Numbered from the stretch's first letter, positions 25,825-35,310 are shown. The stretch is DNA of 64,000 nt from Magnetovibrio sp. (GCA_026196495.1 JAPHSY010000021.1:1-64000), one strand, 5' to 3'. Numbers and translations: made by a program. The notes: generated by a model from the letters alone, not told the origin.

Positions 25825-26717
25825 CCCGCCTTGGCTACCGCATTTTGGGCACGGACACGTTCCATGACTTCAGCTTTATAGACTTTAAAGTGATCACGGA
25901 TACCGTCGAGACGGTCTGCTGTTCCTTCACCAAACATAAAGTCTAGTTTCAGGCTTTCTTCATCATCCCACAAAGCCCTGAAGAGATCAGAGAACAACGC
26001 CGTAAACAGCAGTTGGAAGTGTTGGTCTTCAAACAAGAACCCTGATTTTCGTTCGGTCACATTGTTCAGGATGGAGATAAAATTGCGACGCGCCCAATCG
26101 AAATCTTCAAATTTCAACAAAATACGGATCAAGATGTTATAGGCAAATCGTTTGTGACGATCATTGGCACCGATCATCTTCCAGATCTCACCATCATCAT
26201 CCGTCTGGAACTGGCTCAGCAGTTCTTGAGCTTCAACATTAAGTTCACTGTAAAGAACTTCGCCCAGCAGTTTATCCAGATAATTATCAAACCCCATGAC
26301 CACTTCGCGCGGGAATATAGGGTTTTCTGGGTCGGCAAACAGATGTGAGAACCGCCCAGCAATCAAACGCAACAGGAACTTTGAACGATTACCTGTTTCT
26401 TCGGGAGCTTCGGCCTTTTGATCAACCGGTTTATCCGTGCTCTTGTTTTGCGCATAAAGCGGCTGTTCCTTGCGGAGATGTTCGGCGACTTCGTTTCCAT
26501 GATTAAGCAGATTGGTGCGGACCACCACTTCGATTTCACGCACCAGCTCTTTAATATCATCATCCAGCTTGGCGGTTTTTTTATCACGCGTGAGCAACCC
26601 ATGACGCATCATCAGGTCCAACGTTGACCGAATAATGGTCTTTGTTGCAGCTGTCGAACGGTGTGCAACCTGAATGGTGCCTCCACCTTCATATGGATCG
26701 TCTTCGAGTTCGAACAT
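25821..26717 (-). CDS. Unknown helical protein
   Basis: A 298-residue protein with no family recognised. It has no signal peptide or membrane segments. The N-terminal half contains RSTLDLMMRHGLLTRDKKTAKLDDDIKELVREIEVVVRTNLLNHG, a short charged linker (KSTDKPVDQKAEAPEE), and an aromatic-rich helical C-terminal half (FLLRLIAGRFSHLFADPENPIFPREVVMGFDNYLDKLLGEVLY). The length and style resemble conserved Rhodospirillales hypotheticals, which is an impression only. An AT-rich upstream region precedes it. Confidence 0.65.
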   Translation of the reverse strand: MFELEDDPYEGGGTIQVAHRSTAATKTIIRSTLDLMMRHGLLTRDKKTAKLDDDIKELVREIEVVVRTNLLNHGNEVAEHLRKEQPLYAQNKSTDKPVDQKAEAPEETGNRSKFLLRLIAGRFSHLFADPENPIFPREVVMGFDNYLDKLLGEVLYSELNVEAQELLSQFQTDDDGEIWKMIGANDRHKRFAYNILIRILLKFEDFDWARRNFISILNNVTERKSGFLFEDQHFQLLFTALFSDLFRALWDDEESLKLDFMFGEGTADRLDGIRDHFKVYKAEVMERVRAQNAVAKAG

Positions 26718-26891
26718 CTTCGAAATCCGCTGGGCTCTGCAGGTTTTCTGCGTGTAATTCTATATTATATATAGTGCACAAGTGGCGCTGACAGATGAGA
26801 ATCACCCCGACAGCGTAAATATATGTTTAACACACTTAACCCTAACAGTTCCCTAAGGGCTTGTAAGCAAGGATTTAACCACAGCTCATTC

Positions 26892-28667
26892 TTAGTTGAG
26901 CATCTCCAGCTCATCAATAAAGCCCGACACCACTTTTAGACCCCGCGTCCAAAATTCAGGATCACTGGCATCCAAGCCAAAGGGGGCCAGCAACTCCTTA
27001 TGTCGCTTGGTGCCGCCAGCGGCCAACATCTCCAAGTATTTCTGCTGAAAACCTTCATGGCCTTGGGCAAACACGTCATAAAGCGAATTCACCAAACAGT
27101 CGCCAAACGCATAGGCATAGACATAAAACGGGGTGTGCACAAAGTGTGGAATGTAGGCCCAATAATTTTGATAACTATCATCAAAACGAATTGCCGGGCC
27201 TAAGCTTTCGCCTTGGACCTCCATCCAGATTTCCCCCAGACGTTCAACCGACAGCTCACCTTTTTTACGTTCATCATGGACATGACGCTCAAATTCATGG
27301 AAGGCCACCTGGCGCACAACGGTGTTGAGCATGTCTTCAACTTTGCCCGCCAACAAGATACGACGACGCGCCGGGTCTTGTTCACCATCCACCATTTTAC
27401 GAAACGTCAGCATCTCACCAAAGACTGAAGCTGTTTCCGCCGTTGTCAACGGAGTGTCTGCCATCAAAGCGCCCTGATCAGCCGCCAAGACTTGATGAAC
27501 GCCATGGCCCAATTCATGTGCCAAAGTCATCACATCACGGGCTTTGCCATGGAAGTTCAGCAAAATATATGGATGCACACTGGGTACGACCGGGTGCGAG
27601 AACGCACCTGAATCTTTGCCTTCACGAGGTTTGGCATCAATCCAATCCTCATCAAAGAACCGTCCGGCGACGTCCTTCATCGAAGGTTCAAACGCATGAT
27701 AGGCATCCAACACCATGGATTTGGCTTGATCCCATTTAAACTTGGCTGCACTGTCATCAGGCAGCGGCGCATTGCGGTCCCAATAATCCAGAACCTCTTT
27801 ACCAAACCACTTAGCCTTCAATTTGTAATAGCGATGGGCCAAATTGGCGTACTGTGAGCGCACCGATGACACCAACGCATCCACCACTTCGTCTTCAACT
27901 TGGTTGGATAGGTTGCGTTCAGATACTGGGCGTTCATATTTACGCCAGCGGTCTTCGATGTCTTTGTCTTTGGCCAGCGTATTGGTGATCAAAGCCAGCA
28001 AGCGAACATTACTGTCTAAGACTTTACCAAATCCAGCAGATGCTGCTTTGCGTTTATTTTCATCTTTATCCGATAATAAGTTTAAGACCTCTGATTGGGT
28101 CAGGCCTTCGCCCACGCCCTCAACGTCAAAACGCATATCGGCAAAGGTTTCTTCGAACAACCGCACCCAGGCAGACCGCCCGGTGACGGATTTTTCCAAC
28201 AACAACTTTTCAATATCATCGCTGAGCTGATGATCACGATACATACGCACTTCACCGAGCCATGGCTGATAACGTGCAGAAGCATCGTCTTTGAGCTTTT
28301 CAGCCAAGACACCATCTTCAAGGCGATTGATTTCCAAGGTGAAAAACAAGGTATCAGACGAAATCTCGGTCACACGTTCTTGTAGGGTTTGATAAAATCG
28401 CCCCACTTCACCATCGCCAGTATTGACGGAAAACAGCAGTTGGCCGTAGCTCATGGTTTTGTGGAGAATTTCCGAGATTACTTCGTATTCAGCAATCGCA
28501 GTGCCGAATTGAGCACCACTGAGGCCCGCAAGCTTCCCCGCATAGTTATCCGCAAAGCTCTTTGAACGTTTCATTGCCTCTTCTAAATCGGATTCGAGCT
28601 GAGAATCATCAGGCCCAGAATAGAGGTGTGAAAGGTCCCATTGGGGGAGTTCTGCGGTTTGCGCCAT
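26892..28667 (-). CDS. pepF: M3 family oligoendopeptidase F
   Basis: A 591-residue zinc metallopeptidase that degrades oligopeptides in the cytoplasm. The zinc motif is LAHELGHGVHQ, with FGEMLTF providing the third ligand region; the N-terminal part (WDLSHLYSGPDDSQLESDLEEAMKRSKSFADNYAGKL) and YAYAFGDCLVNSLYDVF near the end are typical of the PepF/M3B group. The track start at 28793 adds a 42-residue non-family extension; ATG 28667 (MAQTAELPQWDLS) with AGGAG upstream is used. Divergent from the fadD-type gene. Confidence 0.92.
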   Translation of the reverse strand: MAQTAELPQWDLSHLYSGPDDSQLESDLEEAMKRSKSFADNYAGKLAGLSGAQFGTAIAEYEVISEILHKTMSYGQLLFSVNTGDGEVGRFYQTLQERVTEISSDTLFFTLEINRLEDGVLAEKLKDDASARYQPWLGEVRMYRDHQLSDDIEKLLLEKSVTGRSAWVRLFEETFADMRFDVEGVGEGLTQSEVLNLLSDKDENKRKAASAGFGKVLDSNVRLLALITNTLAKDKDIEDRWRKYERPVSERNLSNQVEDEVVDALVSSVRSQYANLAHRYYKLKAKWFGKEVLDYWDRNAPLPDDSAAKFKWDQAKSMVLDAYHAFEPSMKDVAGRFFDEDWIDAKPREGKDSGAFSHPVVPSVHPYILLNFHGKARDVMTLAHELGHGVHQVLAADQGALMADTPLTTAETASVFGEMLTFRKMVDGEQDPARRRILLAGKVEDMLNTVVRQVAFHEFERHVHDERKKGELSVERLGEIWMEVQGESLGPAIRFDDSYQNYWAYIPHFVHTPFYVYAYAFGDCLVNSLYDVFAQGHEGFQQKYLEMLAAGGTKRHKELLAPFGLDASDPEFWTRGLKVVSGFIDELEMLN

Positions 28668-28759
28668 GTTTTCTTCTCCTAAAAGGCCATCTTGACCGAT
28701 AACCTGATATAAGGTTGGAATGTGCTTCAGCACAATACGCAATGTGGGGATTATCGACC

Positions 28760-30547
28760 ATGACGACACAAAACTGGCCCAACCTGGTCTCAATGTTCTT
28801 CGACCAGGTGGAAAAACACGGCGAACACCCGTTTTTGTGGGCCAAACGTGATGGAAAGTGGCATGCCCTTACGTGGCGTGAAGTGGCCATGCAGGTCACG
28901 GAATTGGCACGCGGGCTTCAAGCTTTGGGCGTCAAAAACGGCGAACGCGTCGTATTGGTATCCGAAAATCGCCCCGAATGGCTGATTGCCGATATGGCGA
29001 TTATGGCAGCTGGCGGCATCACAGTCCCTGCCTATACCACCAATACCGTGGATGATCACCGCCACATCGTCGAACATTCCCAAGCTGTGGGGATGATCAT
29101 TTCCACCCCTAAACTTGCCGAAAAAGCATTGCAAGCGGGACATCTCTCAGATCTCACCCACTTTGCGGTGATGATCGAAGAGATGGAGTTGAAACAAAGC
29201 CTCAACCTGGATGTTTTGAGTTGGCAAGCCGCACTGAACCGTGGCGGTCATACCCAAACCAACATTTCAGAAGAGGCTGTGCAGCTTAACAAATACGACA
29301 CCGCCTGTATCATTTACACATCCGGCACAGGCGGAACCCCCAAAGGGGTGATGCTCAGCCATGCATCCATAATGCACAATCTTAGCGGTGCGACTTATGT
29401 CTTAAAAAAATTGGGCCTGAACGATGAAGTGTTTTTGTCATTCCTGCCTTTGTCTCACAGCTATGAACACACCGCCGGTCAGTTCTGGCCAATGGCTTTG
29501 GGGGCACAAATTTATTATGCAGAAGGTGCCGACCAGCTTTTGAACAACATGGCAGAAGTGAAACCCACCATCATGATGGCGGTGCCAAGGCTTTATGAAA
29601 TGATGCATGCCCGCATTTCCCGCGGCGTCGAAAAGCAAGGCGGTAAAAAAGAAAAGCTGTTCAACAAAACTGTCGAACTCGGCGTCAAAATGTTTGAAGC
29701 CTCTAACTCTTTAAGTTTTTGGGAAAAAGTTCAGAACGCCGTACTTGAACGCTTGGTACGCGCGAAGGTTCGCGAAAAGTTTGGAGGCCGTCTTAAAGCC
29801 TTTGTCTCCGGTGGCGCTCCCCTCAACCCTGATATCGGATTGTTCTTCACCGCCATCGGCATTCGTATTCTCCAAGGCTATGGACAAACGGAATCTGGTC
29901 CGGTGGTTAGCGCCAATGTACCTGAAAAAGTTAAAATGCACGGTGTCGGCCCAATCTTCCCCGACACCGAAGTTCGCATTGCCGAAGACGGCGAAATTTT
30001 GGTCAAAGGTGAGCTGGTGATGAACGGCTACTGGCGCGATAGTCCCGCCACCGATGCCGCCATTGTTGATGGCTGGCTCCACACTGGTGACATCGGCATC
30101 ATTGATGAAGATGGACATCTACACATCACGGATCGCAAAAAAGACATCATCGTCAATTCCGGCGGTGACAACATAGCCCCGCAAAGGGTCGAAGGAATTC
30201 TTACACTTGAGCCTCAAATCGCACAGGCTATGGTCTTTGGTGACAAGCGTCCACACTTGGTGGCGTTGTTGGTACCGGACCAAGACTGGTTAAAAGAATG
30301 GGCCCAGGAAAACAGCAAGCCTAATAACTTGGTAGATCTTGCAACTGACGAAGACCTACACAAAGCGCTCTCAACTTCCGTGACACACGTGAACAAGCAA
30401 CTTTCAAACATTGAAAAGGTGCGCAAGTTCATCATTGCACAAGAACCGTTCAGCATTGATAACGCGCAAATGACACCGACCCTAAAAGTGCGGCGTCATA
30501 AAATCAAAGATGTATATGGTGATGCCTTAAAAGCACTCTACGGTTAA
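28760..30547 (+). CDS. Long-chain acyl-CoA synthetase (FadD15-like)
   Basis: A 595-residue AMP-forming ligase of the long-chain type: CIIYTSGTGGTPKGVMLSHASIMHNL (P-loop, with GTGG in place of the usual GTTG), SFLPLSHSYEHTAG, ILQGYGQTESGPVVSAN, WLHTGDIGIIDEDGHLHITDRKKDIIVNSGGDNI and PTLKVRRHKI near the end. It should activate long-chain fatty acids at the inner membrane. ATG 28760 is the likely start. The stop shares TTAA with the convergent EamA gene. Confidence 0.9.
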   Translation: MTTQNWPNLVSMFFDQVEKHGEHPFLWAKRDGKWHALTWREVAMQVTELARGLQALGVKNGERVVLVSENRPEWLIADMAIMAAGGITVPAYTTNTVDDHRHIVEHSQAVGMIISTPKLAEKALQAGHLSDLTHFAVMIEEMELKQSLNLDVLSWQAALNRGGHTQTNISEEAVQLNKYDTACIIYTSGTGGTPKGVMLSHASIMHNLSGATYVLKKLGLNDEVFLSFLPLSHSYEHTAGQFWPMALGAQIYYAEGADQLLNNMAEVKPTIMMAVPRLYEMMHARISRGVEKQGGKKEKLFNKTVELGVKMFEASNSLSFWEKVQNAVLERLVRAKVREKFGGRLKAFVSGGAPLNPDIGLFFTAIGIRILQGYGQTESGPVVSANVPEKVKMHGVGPIFPDTEVRIAEDGEILVKGELVMNGYWRDSPATDAAIVDGWLHTGDIGIIDEDGHLHITDRKKDIIVNSGGDNIAPQRVEGILTLEPQIAQAMVFGDKRPHLVALLVPDQDWLKEWAQENSKPNNLVDLATDEDLHKALSTSVTHVNKQLSNIEKVRKFIIAQEPFSIDNAQMTPTLKVRRHKIKDVYGDALKALYG

Positions 30548-31446
30548 GCCTTGGTCCGAGTTGCTGGCCCAGTACTGGCGATAGCAATTCCCGTAAAGAT
30601 CATCACAAGCGCTGTGATGATTTCGGCAGTGATGGCTTCGTTCAAGAACAAATACCCCCACGCCACCCCCATCAATGGGATCAAGTAATTGTTCAGCGCC
30701 AAGAATGTCACACCGCGTGATGCAATGACAATAATCAGCAACACCGTCGCCAATGCTGTTGGGAAGACACCCAAATAGACCGCCGCCCAAACAGATGTCC
30801 AAGTGTAGTCCACCGCCAAGGGTTGCTCAAAAGCCAATGACATCGGCACCAACACGGCAGCAGAGGCAATCAACACGCCCGTTCCATGCTCCAATGGCTT
30901 AGCGGTGGGTAACTTCCGCACCAAGATGCCTGCAATCGCATAACAAATCGCAGCGATTACCACGGCCAATTGACGCAAAGCTTGATCTCCCAGGGCAAGC
31001 AGTTCTTCTGGTCCCATCAGCACGATCACACCGCCGAAGCCCACCAACACACCAACAATCCGCCGGGCGTTGAGAACTTCATCGGAAAAGACCCGCCCTA
31101 ACACCAACGCAGCCAAAGGCATCGCCGCAATCACAATGGCGGCCAAACCAGACGGAATGTGCTGCTCCCCCCAGTTGATCAAACTGAACGGCACCGCATT
31201 GCCCAACAAACCGATCAAAAAGAACGACCACCAAACCTTTGGCGCGGTTGGCAGTTTATGACCTTTGGCTTTCAGCCACACATACAAAACCACAGCACCA
31301 ACCACCACACGAAGCATCGCCAGGGTGATAGGTGGCACAGTTTCCACACCGACCTTGATCACTGTGAACGAAGAGCTCCAGATCATTGCGAGGACAAACA
31401 ACAAGCCAAGATCACGGCCAATATGGGGGATGTTCGTATGGCTCAC
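30544..31446 (-). CDS. EamA/DMT family transporter
   Basis: A 300-residue inner-membrane exporter with ten predicted helices in two EamA repeats (LFVLAMIWSSSFTVIKVGVETVPPITLAMLRV; VIAAICYAIAGILVRKL). The track begins at GTG 31458; GTG 31446 (MSHTNIPHIGRD) is preferred because it overlaps the stop of the upstream AEC gene as GTGA, a translational coupling arrangement. Substrate unknown. The two transporters form an operon. Confidence 0.85.
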   Translation of the reverse strand: MSHTNIPHIGRDLGLLFVLAMIWSSSFTVIKVGVETVPPITLAMLRVVVGAVVLYVWLKAKGHKLPTAPKVWWSFFLIGLLGNAVPFSLINWGEQHIPSGLAAIVIAAMPLAALVLGRVFSDEVLNARRIVGVLVGFGGVIVLMGPEELLALGDQALRQLAVVIAAICYAIAGILVRKLPTAKPLEHGTGVLIASAAVLVPMSLAFEQPLAVDYTWTSVWAAVYLGVFPTALATVLLIIVIASRGVTFLALNNYLIPLMGVAWGYLFLNEAITAEIITALVMIFTGIAIASTGPATRTKA

Positions 31447-32318
31447 AGGACAAACCACATTAATGCTGGCAACGTGGCAAAGGAAATCACCGTTGACAAC
31501 ACCACCGACCCGGCCACGGCTTCGGGTTCGGTGTCGTAACGCGCCGCAAACAGATAATTAAAGACAGCAACAGGCAATGTAGATTGCAAAATCAGCACGC
31601 CTTTCATAGCCCCTTCAAAATCCAGAACCTCTGCTAAGATTAAAGCCACTGCAAACCCCATCCCCATGCGCATTAGGGCGATGGTCAGGCTTTTTCCCAT
31701 GTCACCAATTTTTAACTGCTGCAAGGAAATACCCAATGTAATAAGCATCAGTGGAATGGTGAAACCGCTGAGGATTTCAACCGTATTACCTGCCCAGTCT
31801 GGAACCACCGTACCGGAAATTTTAAACGCAAGCGCCAAAATCATGGCATAAATGGTGGGCACCCGTAAAAGTGCTGTCGCCGAAGTCGACCCCGTGCTCA
31901 CCGCCACCCCAGCGGTAAACTGAAAAATGATGCACACGGTGAAGTAAGCCACCGCCAAGGCCATGCCTTCATCACCAAAAGCCAACAACGCCAAAGGAAG
32001 CCCCATGTTTCCTGTATTGGGAAACACCAATGATGGCAAAAATGCGGGGACGGACTGTCCCCAGGTCCGCAAAAAGACAAAGCCGACGCTGCCCATCACG
32101 ACCAAGGCCGCAACACTGGCCCCTGCCATTTTTGCCAGGGCATTCATATCAATGTTGACGTTAACCAAGGTGGTAAAGACCAGACACGGCACACCGATGG
32201 TCGAAACCAAATGGGTCACCATCTCAGTATTGTAAGGTCGCCCCATTTTTGCCCAGCCATAACCAATAGCGGCACAAATCAAAACTGGTGCAATGATGGC
32301 AATCAGAGTTTCAAACAT
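31443..32318 (-). CDS. AEC family transporter
   Basis: A 291-residue membrane protein of the auxin efflux carrier family, with FPNTGNMGLPLALLAFGDEGMALAVAYFTVCIIFQF in the first half and STLPVAVFNYLFAARYDTEPEAVAGSVVLST at the end; about ten helices. It is the second AEC gene here and is not closely similar to the first. It is translationally coupled to the EamA gene downstream. Organic anion efflux is the general family role. Confidence 0.85.
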   Translation of the reverse strand: MFETLIAIIAPVLICAAIGYGWAKMGRPYNTEMVTHLVSTIGVPCLVFTTLVNVNIDMNALAKMAGASVAALVVMGSVGFVFLRTWGQSVPAFLPSLVFPNTGNMGLPLALLAFGDEGMALAVAYFTVCIIFQFTAGVAVSTGSTSATALLRVPTIYAMILALAFKISGTVVPDWAGNTVEILSGFTIPLMLITLGISLQQLKIGDMGKSLTIALMRMGMGFAVALILAEVLDFEGAMKGVLILQSTLPVAVFNYLFAARYDTEPEAVAGSVVLSTVISFATLPALMWFVL

Positions 32319-32378
32319 TGGGGAGGTACACTTACAGAGGTGAGAACCAAAAGATGATCTACGCTAGCCCTATCGGGG

Positions 32379-32418
32379 AAAAAAAGAAAGCGGCGTCCAC
32401 ACCATATGTGAACGCCGC
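32379..32418 (-). terminator. Terminator of pyk
   Basis: On the minus strand GCGGCGT and ACGCCGC pair, with an inner CACA/TGTG extension, followed by TTTCTTTTTTT. It lies 28 bp past the pyk stop. Confidence 0.88.
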
Positions 32419-32445
32419 CGGATATTTACAAGATTGATAAATGCC

Positions 32446-33864
32446 CTATTCGACCTTTGCAATATGCATAATGTTGGTCCCGCCCGGCACGCCAAATGGA
32501 ATACCCGCAACGATGACAATGGTGTCACCCTTTTGTGCAAAATCCTGGCGTTCAGAAACACGAACCGATTTACCCATCATTTCACCAAAGCTATCGACGT
32601 CTTTGGTGCGGATGGAGTGAACACCCCAGGCTAACACCAAACGGCGGGCAATTTTCTTATTCGGCGTCAAACCCAAAATAGGTACATTGGGGCGTTCACG
32701 GGCAATCCGCAACGTGGTCGAGCCCGTAGAAGAGAACGACACAATGGCTTGTGCCGAAACCGTTTCCGCGGTTTGACGTGCAGCAGCCGAAATCGCATCA
32801 GCTGCCGTAGCTTCCGGTGCCGCACGGGCAGCCTCTGTAATCTTGCGATACAGACGATCACGTTCCACACGATTGATAATGCGGTCCATGATGGAAACAG
32901 ATTCAATAGGGTAATCACCCACAGCCGTTTCCGCAGACAACATCACCGCATCGGCACCATCATAAATGGCCGTTGCAACATCAGAGGCTTCCGCACGTGT
33001 TGGAGTTGGCGCTGAAACCATACTGTCCAACATCTGTGTTGCCACCACCACCGGCTTACCGGCAATGCGACATGCGTTGATAATGCGTTTTTGTTGTACG
33101 GGGACATCTTCGGGGGGAAGTTCCACACCCAAATCACCACGCGCAACCATAATCGCATCGGCCAATTCAACAATACCGTGGAGATGCTCAATAGCAGAAG
33201 GTTTCTCCAACTTCGCCATTACACCGGCTTTGTCACCAACGATTTTCTTAATTTCTGTGACATCAGATGGTCGCTGCACAAACGACAACGCGACCCAATC
33301 AACGCCCAGTTTCAAACCATACTCCAGATCAGCACGGTCTTTTTCAGTCAATGGCGACAATTCCAAAATGGCACTGGGGACATTAACGCCCTTGTGATTG
33401 GACAGTTCACCACCGAACACAACTTCGGTCTCAGCAAAATCTTTGCCGACTTTATCTACGCGTAATCTGATTTTGCCATCATCCAACAGCAAATCCATAC
33501 CCGGGCGCAAAGCCGCGAAAATTTCAGGATGCGGGAGTGGAGCTACCGTTTCGTTACCCTTCGTATCGGTCAGTTCCAAACGGAACGGTTGCCCCTTGGT
33601 CAACTGGATACGATCATTTTCGAACTCACCCACACGCAATTTAGGACCCTGAAGGTCCATCAAAATACCAATTGGGCGTTGATATTTTTCTTCCAAGCTG
33701 CGGATGACGTTATAACGGCGTTGATGATCTTCATGCACACCGTGAGAGAAATTCAAGCGGAATACGTCGGCACCTGCCTCAATCAAATCCGCAATGTCTT
33801 GTTCCGAAGAACGGCCAGGCCCTAGCGTGGCGATAATCTTAGCTTTTCTTGTTCTTTTCATCAT
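32446..33864 (-). CDS. pyk: Pyruvate kinase
   Basis: A glycolytic enzyme of about 472 residues that makes pyruvate and ATP from phosphoenolpyruvate and ADP. Motifs: AKIIATLGPGRSS, VFRLNFSHG, VDWVALSFVQRPSDV, MAKLEKPSAIEHL (catalytic Lys), IMVARGDLGVELPPEDVPVQQKRII and KPVVVATQMLDSM. The C-terminal domain is complete. The start is uncertain among the track ATG 33876 and two adjacent ATGs at 33864 and 33861; none has a strong ribosome binding site. Confidence 0.95.
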   Translation of the reverse strand: MMKRTRKAKIIATLGPGRSSEQDIADLIEAGADVFRLNFSHGVHEDHQRRYNVIRSLEEKYQRPIGILMDLQGPKLRVGEFENDRIQLTKGQPFRLELTDTKGNETVAPLPHPEIFAALRPGMDLLLDDGKIRLRVDKVGKDFAETEVVFGGELSNHKGVNVPSAILELSPLTEKDRADLEYGLKLGVDWVALSFVQRPSDVTEIKKIVGDKAGVMAKLEKPSAIEHLHGIVELADAIMVARGDLGVELPPEDVPVQQKRIINACRIAGKPVVVATQMLDSMVSAPTPTRAEASDVATAIYDGADAVMLSAETAVGDYPIESVSIMDRIINRVERDRLYRKITEAARAAPEATAADAISAAARQTAETVSAQAIVSFSSTGSTTLRIARERPNVPILGLTPNKKIARRLVLAWGVHSIRTKDVDSFGEMMGKSVRVSERQDFAQKGDTIVIVAGIPFGVPGGTNIMHIAKVE

Positions 33865-33921
33865 GTTCCGCAACATACTGCGCTTCGCGTTAAAGCGCCA
33901 TTAATTTTCTAAGAAGCATTT

Positions 33922-34077
33922 ATGAAAGCAATTAAATACGGCTTCCACAGCAATGCCACAAACGAACCTTGTACGAGATGCTCAGCACAAAGCCATCAAC
34001 CAAATCTGGGGAGGTGGAAATCTGAGCCCATCCTAGTCAGACTTGCGTTAAATGCAATCTCCAAAACTGAATTTTAA
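33922..34077 (+). CDS. Possible 51-residue small ORF
   Basis: An ORF below the track length limit fills most of the 296-bp gap between pyk and the next gene: MKAIKYGFHSNATNEPC, TRCSAQSHQP and a hydrophobic end. It contains one CTRC pair. The ribosome binding site is weak (AGAAG) and no family is recognised, so it may be non-coding. Nothing else was seen in this gap. Confidence 0.2.
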   Translation: MKAIKYGFHSNATNEPCTRCSAQSHQPNLGRWKSEPILVRLALNAISKTEF

Positions 34078-34172
34078 GGTTCTGCGTATATGACTGAATT
34101 TGGAAACAGTACAGAATCACGCTAACCTATCCATGATCCGGCACAGATTGTATCCAGAAAGGCCTTAGAGTT

Positions 34173-34532
34173 ATGTCTAAAATCAGCAAAGCCTTGATGT
34201 CTCTGCTCCTAGACAAACGCGCACGTTCGGCCTTGGAAGAAAATCAAGCTGCACCAAAGAGCCCAAACACCCCCAAACGCATACCACGCCAGGCCCATCA
34301 CCAAACTCAAACTGAAATCAAACAACAACTTGATAGCAAAATTGACGAAATCCACAATCGTCCCGAGAAAAAGGCTTCTCTATCGCGCCAAGAGATCATC
34401 GCAGAAGCTCAGAGAGTCCGTGCGGCAAAGCAAACAGTATTGGAAGAATTGAGCAAAGAACAGAGACTCAAGCTCCAAGTTATTGCTATGAAGGCTATGA
34501 TGCCAAACAAAACAAACGCACCAGACAACTGA
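34173..34532 (+). CDS. Small charged protein of unknown function
   Basis: A 119-residue hydrophilic, Lys/Gln-rich protein. The N-terminus (MSKISKALMSLLLDKRARSAL) is an amphipathic helix; the middle is probably disordered; the C-terminal SRQEIIAEAQRVRAAKQTVLEELSKEQRLKLQVIAMKAMM is a long helix. AAAGG precedes the ATG. It lies upstream of the CheZ-like gene with a 126-bp gap containing an inverted repeat, so co-function is possible but not shown. Confidence 0.55.
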   Translation: MSKISKALMSLLLDKRARSALEENQAAPKSPNTPKRIPRQAHHQTQTEIKQQLDSKIDEIHNRPEKKASLSRQEIIAEAQRVRAAKQTVLEELSKEQRLKLQVIAMKAMMPNKTNAPDN

Positions 34533-34563
34533 AATCCCATAAAAAGTGGGTATTTTTAACAAC

Positions 34564-34587
34564 CTTTAACTGTTTTAGCTGTTAAAG
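34564..34587. promoter_or_regulatory. Inverted repeat upstream of the CheZ-like gene
   Basis: CTTTAAC and GTTAAAG are perfect 7-bp arms 10 bp apart, about 70 bp before the cheZ-like start. It has the TTAA half-sites of CtrA boxes but at the wrong spacing (12 bp). Confidence 0.3.
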
Positions 34588-34658
34588 TGTATAGACCTAT
34601 AGCTACAAACATCGCTATAAGGTAACAGTATACTTTCGGTTTAGGGGAAGCGCTTGCC

Positions 34659-35201
34659 ATGACAGCGCCAATTGAAGAACAAGATTCAGCCGCTCTTTAC
34701 AGTGAGCTTCAAGGCTTACTGCACTACATCAACCGTGTACGTGAAGAAATCGCCAGTATTTCACGCCCCGCAGATGACGACCATGAATTTTCCACCATGT
34801 CTGATCAATTGGATGCGGTGATTCAAGCTACGGATGAAGCTTCCAATACGATCATGGCCTGCGCCGAAAGCAACGAAGATGCTGTTCAAAAGCTACGCGG
34901 ACTCATTAAAGACCCTGAGCAAGTGAAATTGTTGGACGTCATTGCCAATAACGACATGAACACCATTCAAGCATGTAGCTTCCAAGACATCACTGGCCAA
35001 CGCGTAACAAAAGTTGCCCGGTCATTGACCTATGTTGAAGATCGTGTTGCCGCCCTGACAGAACTCTGGGGCCGTGCTGAGATTGAAAAAGTCGAAGTCA
35101 AAGGCAACGAAAAGACTGCCGATGAGGAATTGCTCAACGGCCCGGCGCTTGACCCAACACGTTCCATCAGCCAGGACGAAATCGACGCACTTTTCGATTA
35201 A
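34659..35201 (+). CDS. CheZ-like chemotaxis phosphatase
   Basis: A 180-residue helical protein with a CheZ-like core. The segment LLDVIANNDMNTIQACSFQDITGQRVTKVARSLTYVEDRVAAL matches the long-helix active region of CheZ, with the FQDITGQ pattern that carries the catalytic Gln and acidic residue. The C-terminus ISQDEIDALFD is like the CheY-P-binding tail peptide seen in FliM (SQxEIDALL), consistent with docking to a CheY. No other che genes are in the window. A terminator follows. Confidence 0.75.
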   Translation: MTAPIEEQDSAALYSELQGLLHYINRVREEIASISRPADDDHEFSTMSDQLDAVIQATDEASNTIMACAESNEDAVQKLRGLIKDPEQVKLLDVIANNDMNTIQACSFQDITGQRVTKVARSLTYVEDRVAALTELWGRAEIEKVEVKGNEKTADEELLNGPALDPTRSISQDEIDALFD

Positions 35202-35226
35202 TCCAGATATTTTCCTAAAATTGATG

Positions 35227-35255
35227 CCCTGCCCTACGGCGGGGTTTTGGTTTTG
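35227..35255 (+). terminator. Terminator of the CheZ-like gene
   Basis: Stem CCCTGCC/GGCGGGG (one G-T pair) with loop CTAC, followed by TTTTGGTTTTG, 26 bp past the stop. Confidence 0.75.
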
Positions 35256-35310
35256 TGCACTCCGTGCTAATTTCCCTGCTCGTTTTTCTTTTCACATCTT
35301 GAGGAACACT

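Noticed and set aside
26825-26845. TTAACACACTTAA as CtrA box
   Set aside because: The TTAA half-sites are 5 bp apart rather than 7, and the downstream genes are not known CtrA targets.
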